Assembly: GCF_041296385.1 (NCBI RefSeq)
Contig: NW_027183611.1
Location: 112,810-176,809 of the forward strand
Reading direction: 5' to 3'
DNA: 64,000 nt
Source of the DNA: Aphelocoma coerulescens
Lineage: Eukaryota; Chordata; Aves; Passeriformes; Corvidae
Below the pieces are notes generated by a model that made no database searches, was not told the DNA's origin, and saw only the letters and a list, made by a program, of their open reading frames with translations. This document shows positions 33,904-47,167 of the stretch, piece after piece; position 1 is the first letter of the stretch, and each line of letters opens with the position of its first letter. The position numbers were made by a program, and so were the translations under genes.

Positions 33904-35378
33904 CGTCTATCGGCGAAGGAAGCTGCCTAGCCGCAGTGTGTTGTGCTCAGTTTCCAGGCTGCTTCGAGAAGGGGCACCTTGAAGAACGCCTTCTTTCTCG
34001 ACGCGTCCTTCTGGGTGCGCTCAAGCTGCGTGGACTCTGCAACACGGCAGGGTGCAAGCAACTGTTTCTGGCCAGGTTGTGTGATGATGGAGTGCAAGGG
34101 CTGCGCCTTACTCTCGGAAGCTGCCGGAGCATTCTCATCAGCTGAATGCGCTTGTGAAGCAGCTCTCTGCTGGACTTTGGAAGCCGGCACGCTGAGCCCC
34201 TTAGAATGCCTGCCCGCTGCCCGGCTGCTGCGTTCTTCGCCTTCTGTGCTCTGGATGGCGAACTGAAGCCCAGCGATGGCTTTGAGCTGTCCCGCTCTTC
34301 AGCGCGTGTATAACTGCACGCATCCACAGTGCTCTGTGCACGGATTTTCCTCAGCTCGAGGTGCAATCATTTTCTTGCTGGTTTACAGTGTCCAAAGCGT
34401 CCGTGGAGCTCTCGCTCGGCCAAATGCGTCAAGAGAGAAGCCCTTGCTGGATTCGCCTTTCGCTGGCCAAGACTTTCAACACAGCACCACAATCCGGGCG
34501 ACGACGAGGAGGAAAGGGGGAACATCTTTTCGTCCTGGCACGTTCTTCTGTGCGGGACGTCTGTCCGCATCTTCGCTCTCTGCAAGGCTGGAAGGTGCGC
34601 GGTGGTACTCGGAAGCGAGAAGAAGGCTGCAGAGAGCACCGCGCTCTGCCGGCGCTGTGCAGGCTGTACAGGCAAGAAGCCTAGCCCTGGAATGTGGTGC
34701 AAATACAAGCTTCCACGCATCGGGGGCAAGCTCTGGGTAAGCTCGCTGACCTAAAAGTGTTCTGTGGGCGAGACGCAGCCGAGAAGCTCTCCCTTAAGGT
34801 TCAGGCTACCACGCAGACGGAAGGTGCCGCTACCTAGCGCTGCGAGGGAAAGTGCATAGCCCAGGCGTGTTTCGGCAGAAGCAGCAGCCTGGAGGCTTTC
34901 GCTGCCGGCACCGTGCTCTCTGGGCGAGAAGCAGACGACCGTTCGTCTGCAGCGAAACGAAAGCGCGACGTGGTACGAAGGGGCAGAAGAACGAAGGCGC
35001 AGAGCAGCACCGGGCTGCCGTGCGACTCGCACAGGCTGCAAGAGGAAGCGTGCCTGCCACTCGCTCGTTCGCGGATTCACTTTAGCAGTCGGAAACAGAA
35101 AGCTCGACTTGCGGCTACTTGTGCTGCTGCCTAGTTCTCTTCCAGTAGCCCCTGGAAACAACGATGCTCGGTTTATGCTTCGAGACGCAGCGATCACGGT
35201 GGTAGGTGCGGTGGAGAAGGGAAAGCCAGCGTGCAGAGGACAGTTTCTCGTTGCTCTACGTGAGGCAAGGGGAAGGTTCAGCCCAGCAGTGGCTGTTGCT
35301 CCTGGAGCCTTTTTCTTTGGGAGCAGCTGCTGCAAGCGGGCAACGGAGCTGCGAGAGTGCCTAATGGGTGGGACGGCA
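33904..35378 (+). repeat. Unit 24
   Basis: Consensus; G at 1104. Confidence 0.97.
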
Positions 35379-36853
35379 CGTCTATCGGCGAAGGAAGCTG
35401 CCTAGCCGCAGTGTGTTGTGCTCAGTTTCCAGGCTGCTTCGAGAAGGGGCACCTTGAAGAACGCCTTCTTTCTCGACGCGTCCTTCTGGGTGCGCTCAAG
35501 CTGCGTGGACTCTGCAACACGGCAGGGTGCAAGCAACTGTTTCTGGCCAGGTTGTGTGATGATGGAGTGCAAGGGCTGCGCCTTACTCTCGGAAGCTGCC
35601 GGAGCATTCTCATCAGCTGAATGCGCTTGTGAAGCAGCTCTCTGCTGGACTTTGGAAGCCGGCACGCTGAGCCCCTTAGAATGCCTGCCCGCTGCCCGGC
35701 TGCTGCGTTCTTCGCCTTCTGTGCTCTGGATGGCGAACTGAAGCCCAGCGATGGCTTTGAGCTGTCCCGCTCTTCAGCGCGTGTATAACTGCACGCATCC
35801 ACAGTGCTCTGTGCACGGATTTTCCTCAGCTCGAGGTGCAATCATTTTCTTGCTGGTTTACAGTGTCCAAAGCGTCCGTGGAGCTCTCGCTCGGCCAAAT
35901 GCGTCAAGAGAGAAGCCCTTGCTGGATTCGCCTTTCGCTGGCCAAGACTTTCAACACAGCACCACAATCCGGGCGACGACGAGGAGGAAAGGGGGAACAT
36001 CTTTTCGTCCTGGCACGTTCTTCTGTGCGGGACGTCTGTCCGCATCTTCGCTCTCTGCAAGGCTGGAAGGTGCGCGGTGGTACTCGGAAGCGAGAAGAAG
36101 GCTGCAGAGAGCACCGCGCTCTGCCGGCGCTGTGCAGGCTGTACAGGCAAGAAGCCTAGCCCTGGAATGTGGTGCAAATACAAGCTTCCACGCATCGGGG
36201 GCAAGCTCTGGGTAAGCTCGCTGACCTAAAAGTGTTCTGTGGGCGAGACGCAGCCGAGAAGCTCTCCCTTAAGGTTCAGGCTACCACGCAGACGGAAGGT
36301 GCCGCTACCTAGCGCTGCGAGGGAAAGTGCATAGCCCAGGCGTGTTTCGGCAGAAGCAGCAGCCTGGAGGCTTTCGCTGCCGGCACCGTGCTCTCTGGGC
36401 GAGAAGCAGACGACCGTTCGTCTGCAGCGAAACGAAAGCGCGACGTGGTACGAAGGGGCAGAAGAACGAAGGCGCAGAGCACCACCGGGCTGCCGTGCGA
36501 CTCGCACAGGCTGCAAGAGGAAGCGTGCCTGCCACTCGCTCGTTCGCGGATTCACTTTAGCAGTCGGAAACAGAAAGCTCGACTTGCGGCTACTTGTGCT
36601 GCTGCCTAGTTCTCTTCCAGTAGCCCCTGGAAACAACGATGCTCGGTTTATGCTTCGAGACGCAGCGATCACGGTGGTAGGTGCGGTGGAGAAGGGAAAG
36701 CCAGCGTGCAGAGGACAGTTTCTCGTTGCTCTACGTGAGGCAAGGGGAAGGTTCAGCCCAGCAGTGGCTGTTGCTCCTGGAGCCTTTTTCTTTGGGAGCA
36801 GCTGCTGCAAGCGGGCAACGGAGCTGCGAGAGTGCCTAATGGGTGGGACGGCA
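35379..36853 (+). repeat. Unit 25
   Basis: Consensus; C at 1104. Confidence 0.97.
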
Positions 36854-38328
36854 CGTCTATCGGCGAAGGAAGCTGCCTAGCCGCAGTGTGTTGTGCTCAG
36901 TTTCCAGGCTGCTTCGAGAAGGGGCACCTTGAAGAACGCCTTCTTTCTCGACGCGTCCTTCTGGGTGCGCTCAAGCTGCGTGGACTCTGCAACACGGCAG
37001 GGTGCAAGCAACTGTTTCTGGCCAGGTTGTGTGATGATGGAGTGCAAGGGCTGCGCCTTACTCTCGGAAGCTGCCGGAGCATTCTCATCAGCTGAATGCG
37101 CTTGTGAAGCAGCTCTCTGCTGGACTTTGGAAGCCGGCACGCTGAGCCCCTTAGAATGCCTGCCCGCTGCCCGGCTGCTGCGTTCTTCGCCTTCTGTGCT
37201 CTGGATGGCGAACTGAAGCCCAGCGATGGCTTTGAGCTGTCCCGCTCTTCAGCGCGTGTATAACTGCACGCATCCACAGTGCTCTGTGCACGGATTTTCC
37301 TCAGCTCGAGGTGCAATCATTTTCTTGCTGGTTTACAGTGTCCAAAGCGTCCGTGGAGCTCTCGCTCGGCCAAATGCGTCAAGAGAGAAGCCCTTGCTGG
37401 ATTCGCCTTTCGCTGGCCAAGACTTTCAACACAGCACCACAATCCGGGCGACGACGAGGAGGAAAGGGGGAACATCTTTTCGTCCTGGCACGTTCTTCTG
37501 TGCGGGACGTCTGTCCGCATCTTCGCTCTCTGCAAGGCTGGAAGGTGCGCGGTGGTACTCGGAAGCGAGAAGAAGGCTGCAGAGAGCACCGCGCTCTGCC
37601 GGCGCTGTGCAGGCTGTACAGGCAAGAAGCCTAGCCCTGGAATGTGGTGCAAATACAAGCTTCCACGCATCGGGGGCAAGCTCTGGGTAAGCTCGCTGAC
37701 CTAAAAGTGTTCTGTGGGCGAGACGCAGCCGAGAAGCTCTCCCTTAAGGTTCAGGCTACCACGCAGACGGAAGGTGCCGCTACCTAGCGCTGCGAGGGAA
37801 AGTGCATAGCCCAGGCGTGTTTCGGCAGAAGCAGCAGCCTGGAGGCTTTCGCTGCCGGCACCGTGCTCTCTGGGCGAGAAGCAGACGACCGTTCGTCTGC
37901 AGCGAAACGAAAGCGCGACGTGGTACGAAGGGGCAGAAGAACGAAGGCGCAGAGCACCACCGGGCTGCCGTGCGACTCGCACAGGCTGCAAGAGGAAGCG
38001 TGCCTGCCACTCGCTCGTTCGCGGATTCACTTTAGCAGTCGGAAACAGAAAGCTCGACTTGCGGCTACTTGTGCTGCTGCCTAGTTCTCTTCCAGTAGCC
38101 CCTGGAAACAACGATGCTCGGTTTATGCTTCGAGACGCAGCGATCACGGTGGTAGGTGCGGTGGAGAAGGGAAAGCCAGCGTGCAGAGGACAGTTTCTCG
38201 TTGCTCTACGTGAGGCAAGGGGAAGGTTCAGCCCAGCAGTGGCTGTTGCTCCTGGAGCCTTTTTCTTTGGGAGCAGCTGCTGCAAGCGGGCAACGGAGCT
38301 GCGAGAGTGCCTAATGGGTGGGACGGCA
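36854..38328 (+). repeat. Unit 26
   Basis: Consensus; C at 1104. Confidence 0.97.
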
Positions 38329-39803
38329 CGTCTATCGGCGAAGGAAGCTGCCTAGCCGCAGTGTGTTGTGCTCAGTTTCCAGGCTGCTTCGAGAAGGGGC
38401 ACCTTGAAGAACGCCTTCTTTCTCGACGCGTCCTTCTGGGTGCGCTCAAGCTGCGTGGACTCTGCAACACGGCAGGGTGCAAGCAACTGTTTCTGGCCAG
38501 GTTGTGTGATGATGGAGTGCAAGGGCTGCGCCTTACTCTCGGAAGCTGCCGGAGCATTCTCATCAGCTGAATGCGCTTGTGAAGCAGCTCTCTGCTGGAC
38601 TTTGGAAGCCGGCACGCTGAGCCCCTTAGAATGCCTGCCCGCTGCCCGGCTGCTGCGTTCTTCGCCTTCTGTGCTCTGGATGGCGAACTGAAGCCCAGCG
38701 ATGGCTTTGAGCTGTCCCGCTCTTCAGCGCGTGTATAACTGCACGCATCCACAGTGCTCTGTGCACGGATTTTCCTCAGCTCGAGGTGCAATCATTTTCT
38801 TGCTGGTTTACAGTGTCCAAAGCGTCCGTGGAGCTCTCGCTCGGCCAAATGCGTCAAGAGAGAAGCCCTTGCTGGATTCGCCTTTCGCTGGCCAAGACTT
38901 TCAACACAGCACCACAATCCGGGCGACGACGAGGAGGAAAGGGGGAACATCTTTTCGTCCTGGCACGTTCTTCTGTGCGGGACGTCTGTCCGCATCTTCG
39001 CTCTCTGCAAGGCTGGAAGGTGCGCGGTGGTACTCGGAAGCGAGAAGAAGGCTGCAGAGAGCACCGCGCTCTGCCGGCGCTGTGCAGGCTGTACAGGCAA
39101 GAAGCCTAGCCCTGGAATGTGGTGCAAATACAAGCTTCCACGCATCGGGGGCAAGCTCTGGGTAAGCTCGCTGACCTAAAAGTGTTCTGTGGGCGAGACG
39201 CAGCCGAGAAGCTCTCCCTTAAGGTTCAGGCTACCACGCAGACGGAAGGTGCCGCTACCTAGCGCTGCGAGGGAAAGTGCATAGCCCAGGCGTGTTTCGG
39301 CAGAAGCAGCAGCCTGGAGGCTTTCGCTGCCGGCACCGTGCTCTCTGGGCGAGAAGCAGACGACCGTTCGTCTGCAGCGAAACGAAAGCGCGACGTGGTA
39401 CGAAGGGGCAGAAGAACGAAGGCGCAGAGCACCACCGGGCTGCCGTGCGACTCGCACAGGCTGCAAGAGGAAGCGTGCCTGCCACTCGCTCGTTCGCGGA
39501 TTCACTTTAGCAGTCGGAAACAGAAAGCTCGACTTGCGGCTACTTGTGCTGCTGCCTAGTTCTCTTCCAGTAGCCCCTGGAAACAACGATGCTCGGTTTA
39601 TGCTTCGAGACGCAGCGATCACGGTGGTAGGTGCGGTGGAGAAGGGAAAGCCAGCGTGCAGAGGACAGTTTCTCGTTGCTCTACGTGAGGCAAGGGGAAG
39701 GTTCAGCCCAGCAGTGGCTGTTGCTCCTGGAGCCTTTTTCTTTGGGAGCAGCTGCTGCAAGCGGGCAACGGAGCTGCGAGAGTGCCTAATGGGTGGGACG
39801 GCA
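38329..39803 (+). repeat. Unit 27
   Basis: Consensus; C at 1104. Confidence 0.97.
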
Positions 39804-41278
39804 CGTCTATCGGCGAAGGAAGCTGCCTAGCCGCAGTGTGTTGTGCTCAGTTTCCAGGCTGCTTCGAGAAGGGGCACCTTGAAGAACGCCTTCTTTCTCG
39901 ACGCGTCCTTCTGGGTGCGCTCAAGCTGCGTGGACTCTGCAACACGGCAGGGTGCAAGCAACTGTTTCTGGCCAGGTTGTGTGATGATGGAGTGCAAGGG
40001 CTGCGCCTTACTCTCGGAAGCTGCCGGAGCATTCTCATCAGCTGAATGCGCTTGTGAAGCAGCTCTCTGCTGGACTTTGGAAGCCGGCACGCTGAGCCCC
40101 TTAGAATGCCTGCCCGCTGCCCGGCTGCTGCGTTCTTCGCCTTCTGTGCTCTGGATGGCGAACTGAAGCCCAGCGATGGCTTTGAGCTGTCCCGCTCTTC
40201 AGCGCGTGTATAACTGCACGCATCCACAGTGCTCTGTGCACGGATTTTCCTCAGCTCGAGGTGCAATCATTTTCTTGCTGGTTTACAGTGTCCAAAGCGT
40301 CCGTGGAGCTCTCGCTCGGCCAAATGCGTCAAGAGAGAAGCCCTTGCTGGATTCGCCTTTCGCTGGCCAAGACTTTCAACACAGCACCACAATCCGGGCG
40401 ACGACGAGGAGGAAAGGGGGAACATCTTTTCGTCCTGGCACGTTCTTCTGTGCGGGACGTCTGTCCGCATCTTCGCTCTCTGCAAGGCTGGAAGGTGCGC
40501 GGTGGTACTCGGAAGCGAGAAGAAGGCTGCAGAGAGCACCGCGCTCTGCCGGCGCTGTGCAGGCTGTACAGGCAAGAAGCCTAGCCCTGGAATGTGGTGC
40601 AAATACAAGCTTCCACGCATCGGGGGCAAGCTCTGGGTAAGCTCGCTGACCTAAAAGTGTTCTGTGGGCGAGACGCAGCCGAGAAGCTCTCCCTTAAGGT
40701 TCAGGCTACCACGCAGACGGAAGGTGCCGCTACCTAGCGCTGCGAGGGAAAGTGCATAGCCCAGGCGTGTTTCGGCAGAAGCAGCAGCCTGGAGGCTTTC
40801 GCTGCCGGCACCGTGCTCTCTGGGCGAGAAGCAGACGACCGTTCGTCTGCAGCGAAACGAAAGCGCGACGTGGTACGAAGGGGCAGAAGAACGAAGGCGC
40901 AGAGCAGCACCGGGCTGCCGTGCGACTCGCACAGGCTGCAAGAGGAAGCGTGCCTGCCACTCGCTCGTTCGCGGATTCACTTTAGCAGTCGGAAACAGAA
41001 AGCTCGACTTGCGGCTACTTGTGCTGCTGCCTAGTTCTCTTCCAGTAGCCCCTGGAAACAACGATGCTCGGTTTATGCTTCGAGACGCAGCGATCACGGT
41101 GGTAGGTGCGGTGGAGAAGGGAAAGCCAGCGTGCAGAGGACAGTTTCTCGTTGCTCTACGTGAGGCAAGGGGAAGGTTCAGCCCAGCAGTGGCTGTTGCT
41201 CCTGGAGCCTTTTTCTTTGGGAGCAGCTGCTGCAAGCGGGCAACGGAGCTGCGAGAGTGCCTAATGGGTGGGACGGCA
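39804..41278 (+). repeat. Unit 28
   Basis: Consensus; G at 1104. Confidence 0.97.
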
Positions 41279-42753
41279 CGTCTATCGGCGAAGGAAGCTG
41301 CCTAGCCGCAGTGTGTTGTGCTCAGTTTCCAGGCTGCTTCGAGAAGGGGCACCTTGAAGAACGCCTTCTTTCTCGACGCGTCCTTCTGGGTGCGCTCAAG
41401 CTGCGTGGACTCTGCAACACGGCAGGGTGCAAGCAACTGTTTCTGGCCAGGTTGTGTGATGATGGAGTGCAAGGGCTGCGCCTTACTCTCGGAAGCTGCC
41501 GGAGCATTCTCATCAGCTGAATGCGCTTGTGAAGCAGCTCTCTGCTGGACTTTGGAAGCCGGCACGCTGAGCCCCTTAGAATGCCTGCCCGCTGCCCGGC
41601 TGCTGCGTTCTTCGCCTTCTGTGCTCTGGATGGCGAACTGAAGCCCAGCGATGGCTTTGAGCTGTCCCGCTCTTCAGCGCGTGTATAACTGCACGCATCC
41701 ACAGTGCTCTGTGCACGGATTTTCCTCAGCTCGAGGTGCAATCATTTTCTTGCTGGTTTACAGTGTCCAAAGCGTCCGTGGAGCTCTCGCTCGGCCAAAT
41801 GCGTCAAGAGAGAAGCCCTTGCTGGATTCGCCTTTCGCTGGCCAAGACTTTCAACACAGCACCACAATCCGGGCGACGACGAGGAGGAAAGGGGGAACAT
41901 CTTTTCGTCCTGGCACGTTCTTCTGTGCGGGACGTCTGTCCGCATCTTCGCTCTCTGCAAGGCTGGAAGGTGCGCGGTGGTACTCGGAAGCGAGAAGAAG
42001 GCTGCAGAGAGCACCGCGCTCTGCCGGCGCTGTGCAGGCTGTACAGGCAAGAAGCCTAGCCCTGGAATGTGGTGCAAATACAAGCTTCCACGCATCGGGG
42101 GCAAGCTCTGGGTAAGCTCGCTGACCTAAAAGTGTTCTGTGGGCGAGACGCAGCCGAGAAGCTCTCCCTTAAGGTTCAGGCTACCACGCAGACGGAAGGT
42201 GCCGCTACCTAGCGCTGCGAGGGAAAGTGCATAGCCCAGGCGTGTTTCGGCAGAAGCAGCAGCCTGGAGGCTTTCGCTGCCGGCACCGTGCTCTCTGGGC
42301 GAGAAGCAGACGACCGTTCGTCTGCAGCGAAACGAAAGCGCGACGTGGTACGAAGGGGCAGAAGAACGAAGGCGCAGAGCACCACCGGGCTGCCGTGCGA
42401 CTCGCACAGGCTGCAAGAGGAAGCGTGCCTGCCACTCGCTCGTTCGCGGATTCACTTTAGCAGTCGGAAACAGAAAGCTCGACTTGCGGCTACTTGTGCT
42501 GCTGCCTAGTTCTCTTCCAGTAGCCCCTGGAAACAACGATGCTCGGTTTATGCTTCGAGACGCAGCGATCACGGTGGTAGGTGCGGTGGAGAAGGGAAAG
42601 CCAGCGTGCAGAGGACAGTTTCTCGTTGCTCTACGTGAGGCAAGGGGAAGGTTCAGCCCAGCAGTGGCTGTTGCTCCTGGAGCCTTTTTCTTTGGGAGCA
42701 GCTGCTGCAAGCGGGCAACGGAGCTGCGAGAGTGCCTAATGGGTGGGACGGCA
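41279..42753 (+). repeat. Unit 29
   Basis: Consensus; C at 1104. Confidence 0.97.
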
Positions 42754-44228
42754 CGTCTATCGGCGAAGGAAGCTGCCTAGCCGCAGTGTGTTGTGCTCAG
42801 TTTCCAGGCTGCTTCGAGAAGGGGCACCTTGAAGAACGCCTTCTTTCTCGACGCGTCCTTCTGGGTGCGCTCAAGCTGCGTGGACTCTGCAACACGGCAG
42901 GGTGCAAGCAACTGTTTCTGGCCAGGTTGTGTGATGATGGAGTGCAAGGGCTGCGCCTTACTCTCGGAAGCTGCCGGAGCATTCTCATCAGCTGAATGCG
43001 CTTGTGAAGCAGCTCTCTGCTGGACTTTGGAAGCCGGCACGCTGAGCCCCTTAGAATGCCTGCCCGCTGCCCGGCTGCTGCGTTCTTCGCCTTCTGTGCT
43101 CTGGATGGCGAACTGAAGCCCAGCGATGGCTTTGAGCTGTCCCGCTCTTCAGCGCGTGTATAACTGCACGCATCCACAGTGCTCTGTGCACGGATTTTCC
43201 TCAGCTCGAGGTGCAATCATTTTCTTGCTGGTTTACAGTGTCCAAAGCGTCCGTGGAGCTCTCGCTCGGCCAAATGCGTCAAGAGAGAAGCCCTTGCTGG
43301 ATTCGCCTTTCGCTGGCCAAGACTTTCAACACAGCACCACAATCCGGGCGACGACGAGGAGGAAAGGGGGAACATCTTTTCGTCCTGGCACGTTCTTCTG
43401 TGCGGGACGTCTGTCCGCATCTTCGCTCTCTGCAAGGCTGGAAGGTGCGCGGTGGTACTCGGAAGCGAGAAGAAGGCTGCAGAGAGCACCGCGCTCTGCC
43501 GGCGCTGTGCAGGCTGTACAGGCAAGAAGCCTAGCCCTGGAATGTGGTGCAAATACAAGCTTCCACGCATCGGGGGCAAGCTCTGGGTAAGCTCGCTGAC
43601 CTAAAAGTGTTCTGTGGGCGAGACGCAGCCGAGAAGCTCTCCCTTAAGGTTCAGGCTACCACGCAGATGGAAGGTGCCGCTACCTAGCGCTGCGAGGGAA
43701 AGTGCATAGCCCAGGCGTGTTTCAGCAGAAGCAGCAGCCTGGAGGCTTTCGCTGCCGGCACCGTGCTCTCTGGGCGAGAAGCAGACGACCGTTCGTCTGC
43801 AGCGAAACGAAAGCGCGACGTGGTACGAAGGGGCAGAAGAACGAAGGCGCAGAGCAGCACCGGGCTGCCGTGCGACTCGCACAGGCTGCAAGAGGAAGCG
43901 TGCCTGCCACTCGCTCGTTCGCGGATTCACTTTAGCAGTCGGAAACAGAAAGCTCGACTTGCGGCTACTTGTGCTGCTGCCTAGTTCTCTTCCAGTAGCC
44001 CCTGGAAACAACGATGCTCGGTTTATGCTTCGAGACGCAGCGATCACGGTGGTAGGTGCGGTGGAGAAGGGAAAGCCAGCGTGCAGAGGACAGTTTCTCG
44101 TTGCTCTACGTGAGGCAAGGGGAAGGTTCAGCCCAGCAGTGGCTGTTGCTCCTGGAGCCTTTTTCTTTGGGAGCAGCTGCTGCAAGCGGGCAACGGAGCT
44201 GCGAGAGTGCCTAATGGGTGGGACGGCA
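42754..44228 (+). repeat. Unit 30, A at 971, private T at 915
   Basis: T at 915 (window 43668), private, and A at 971 (43724); both are CpG losses. G at 1104, whereas the other two 971-A units have C there. Confidence 0.97.
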
Positions 44229-45692
44229 CGTCTATCGGCGAAGGAAGCTGCCTAGCCGCAGTGTGTTGTGCTCAGTTTCCAGGCTGCTTCGAGAAGGGGC
44301 ACCTTGAAGAACGCCTTCTTTCTCGACGCGTCCTTCTGGGTGCGCTCAAGCTGCGTGGACTCTGCAACACGGCAGGGTGCAAGCAACTGTTTCTGGCCAG
44401 GTTGTGTGATGATGGAGTGCAAGGGCTGCGCCTTACTCGCGGAAGCTGCCGGAGCATTCTCATCAGCTGAATGCGCTTGTGAAGCAGCTCTCTGCTGGAC
44501 TTTGGAAGCCGGCACGCTGAGCCCCTTAGAATGCCTGCCCGCTGCCCGGCTGCTGCGTTCTTCGCCTTCTGTGCTCTGGATGGCGAACTGAAGCCCAGCG
44601 ATGGCTTTGAGCTGTCCCGCTCTTCAGCGCGTGTATAACTGCACGCATCCACAGTGCTCTGTGCACGGATTTTCCTCAGCTCGAGGTGCAATCATTTTCT
44701 TGCTGGTTTACAGTGTCCAAAGCGTCCGTGGAGCTCTCGCTCGGCCAAATGCGTCAAGAGAGAAGCCCTTGCTGGATTCGCCTTTCGCTGGCCAAGACTT
44801 TCAACACAGCACCACAATCCGGGCGACGACGAGGAGGAAAGGGGGAACATCTTTTCGTCCTGGCACGTTCTTCTGTGCGGGACGTCTGTCCGCATCTTCG
44901 CTCTCTGCAAGGCTGGAAGGTGCGCGGTGGTACTCGGAAGCGAGAAGAAGGCTGCAGAGAGCACCGCGCTCTGCCGGCGCTGTGCAGGCTGTACAGGCAA
45001 GAAGCCTAGCCCTGGAATGTGGTGCAAATACAAGCTTCCACGCATCGGGGGCAAGCTCGCTGACCTAAAAGTGTTCTGTGGGCGAGACGCAGCCGAGAAG
45101 CTCTCCCTTAAGGTTCAGGCTACCACGCAGACGGAAGGTGCCGCTACCTAGCGCTGCGAGGGAAAGTGCATAGCCCAGGCGTGTTTCGGCAGAAGCAGCA
45201 GCCTGGAGGCTTTCGCTGCCGGCACCGTGCTCTCTGGGCGAGAAGCAGACGACCGTTCGTCTGCAGCGAAACGAAAGCGCGACGTGGTACGAAGGGGCAG
45301 AAGAACGAAGGCGCAGAGCAGCACCGGGCTGCCGTGCGACTCGCACAGGCTGCAAGAGGAAGCGTGCCTGCCACTCGCTCGTTCGCGGATTCACTTTAGC
45401 AGTCGGAAACAGAAAGCTCGACTTGCGGCTACTTGTGCTGCTGCCTAGTTCTCTTCCAGTAGCCCCTGGAAACAACGATGCTCGGTTTATGCTTCGAGAC
45501 GCAGCGATCACGGTGGTAGGTGCGGTGGAGAAGGGAAAGCCAGCGTGCAGAGGACAGTTTCTCGTTGCTCTACGTGAGGCAAGGGGAAGGTTCAGCCCAG
45601 CAGTGGCTGTTGCTCCTGGAGCCTTTTTCTTTGGGAGCAGCTGCTGCAAGCGGGCAACGGAGCTGCGAGAGTGCCTAATGGGTGGGACGGCA
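44229..45692 (+). repeat. Unit 31, short form
   Basis: G at 211 (window 44439) and the 11-bp deletion (junction at 45058/45059); G at 1104. Same as unit 40. Confidence 0.97.
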
Positions 45693-47167
45693 CGTCTATC
45701 GGCGAAGGAAGCTGCCTAGCCGCAGTGTGTTGTGCTCAGTTTCCAGGCTGCTTCGAGAAGGGGCACCTTGAAGAACGCCTTCTTTCTCGACGCGTCCTTC
45801 TGGGTGCGCTCAAGCTGCGTGGACTCTGCAACACGGCAGGGTGCAAGCAACTGTTTCTGGCCAGGTTGTGTGATGATGGAGTGCAAGGGCTGCGCCTTAC
45901 TCTCGGAAGCTGCCGGAGCATTCTCATCAGCTGAATGCGCTTGTGAAGCAGCTCTCTGCTGGACTTTGGAAGCCGGCACGCTGAGCCCCTTAGAATGCCT
46001 GCCCGCTGCCCGGCTGCTGCGTTCTTCGCCTTCTGTGCTCTGGATGGCGAACTGAAGCCCAGCGATGGCTTTGAGCTGTCCCGCTCTTCAGCGCGTGTAT
46101 AACTGCACGCATCCACAGTGCTCTGTGCACGGATTTTCCTCAGCTCGAGGTGCAATCATTTTCTTGCTGGTTTACAGTGTCCAAAGCGTCCGTGGAGCTC
46201 TCGCTCGGCCAAATGCGTCAAGAGAGAAGCCCTTGCTGGATTCGCCTTTCGCTGGCCAAGACTTTCAACACAGCACCACAATCCGGGCGACGACGAGGAG
46301 GAAAGGGGGAACATCTTTTCGTCCTGGCACGTTCTTCTGTGCGGGACGTCTGTCCGCATCTTCGCTCTCTGCAAGGCTGGAAGGTGCGCGGTGGTACTCG
46401 GAAGCGAGAAGAAGGCTGCAGAGAGCACCGCGCTCTGCCGGCGCTGTGCAGGCTGTACAGGCAAGAAGCCTAGCCCTGGAATGTGGTGCAAATACAAGCT
46501 TCCACGCATCGGGGGCAAGCTCTGGGTAAGCTCGCTGACCTAAAAGTGTTCTGTGGGCGAGACGCAGCCGAGAAGCTCTCCCTTAAGGTTCAGGCTACCA
46601 CGCAGACGGAAGGTGCCGCTACCTAGCGCTGCGAGGGAAAGTGCATAGCCCAGGCGTGTTTCGGCAGAAGCAGCAGCCTGGAGGCTTTCGCTGCCGGCAC
46701 CGTGCTCTCTGGGCGAGAAGCAGACGACCGTTCGTCTGCAGCGAAACGAAAGCGCGACGTGGTACGAAGGGGCAGAAGAACGAAGGCGCAGAGCAGCACC
46801 GGGCTGCCGTGCGACTCGCACAGGCTGCAAGAGGAAGCGTGCCTGCCACTCGCTCGTTCGCGGATTCACTTTAGCAGTCGGAAACAGAAAGCTCGACTTG
46901 CGGCTACTTGTGCTGCTGCCTAGTTCTCTTCCAGTAGCCCCTGGAAACAACGATGCTCGGTTTATGCTTCGAGACGCAGCGATCACGGTGGTAGGTGCGG
47001 TGGAGAAGGGAAAGCCAGCGTGCAGAGGACAGTTTCTCGTTGCTCTACGTGAGGCAAGGGGAAGGTTCAGCCCAGCAGTGGCTGTTGCTCCTGGAGCCTT
47101 TTTCTTTGGGAGCAGCTGCTGCAAGCGGGCAACGGAGCTGCGAGAGTGCCTAATGGGTGGGACGGCA
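45693..47167 (+). repeat. Unit 32
   Basis: Consensus; G at 1104. Confidence 0.97.

Larger units (their letters stand above)
30965..44228 (+). repeat. Higher-order repeat, copy 1 (units 22-30)
   Basis: Nine-unit block of 13,264 bp that opens with a short unit carrying G at 211 and closes with a unit carrying A at 971. The same opening and closing markers frame the next nine units. The outermost phase is chosen for convenience: the marked pair actually spans the junction between adjacent blocks (units 21/22, 30/31, 39/40). States at 1104 across this block are G C G C C C G C G. Confidence 0.85.
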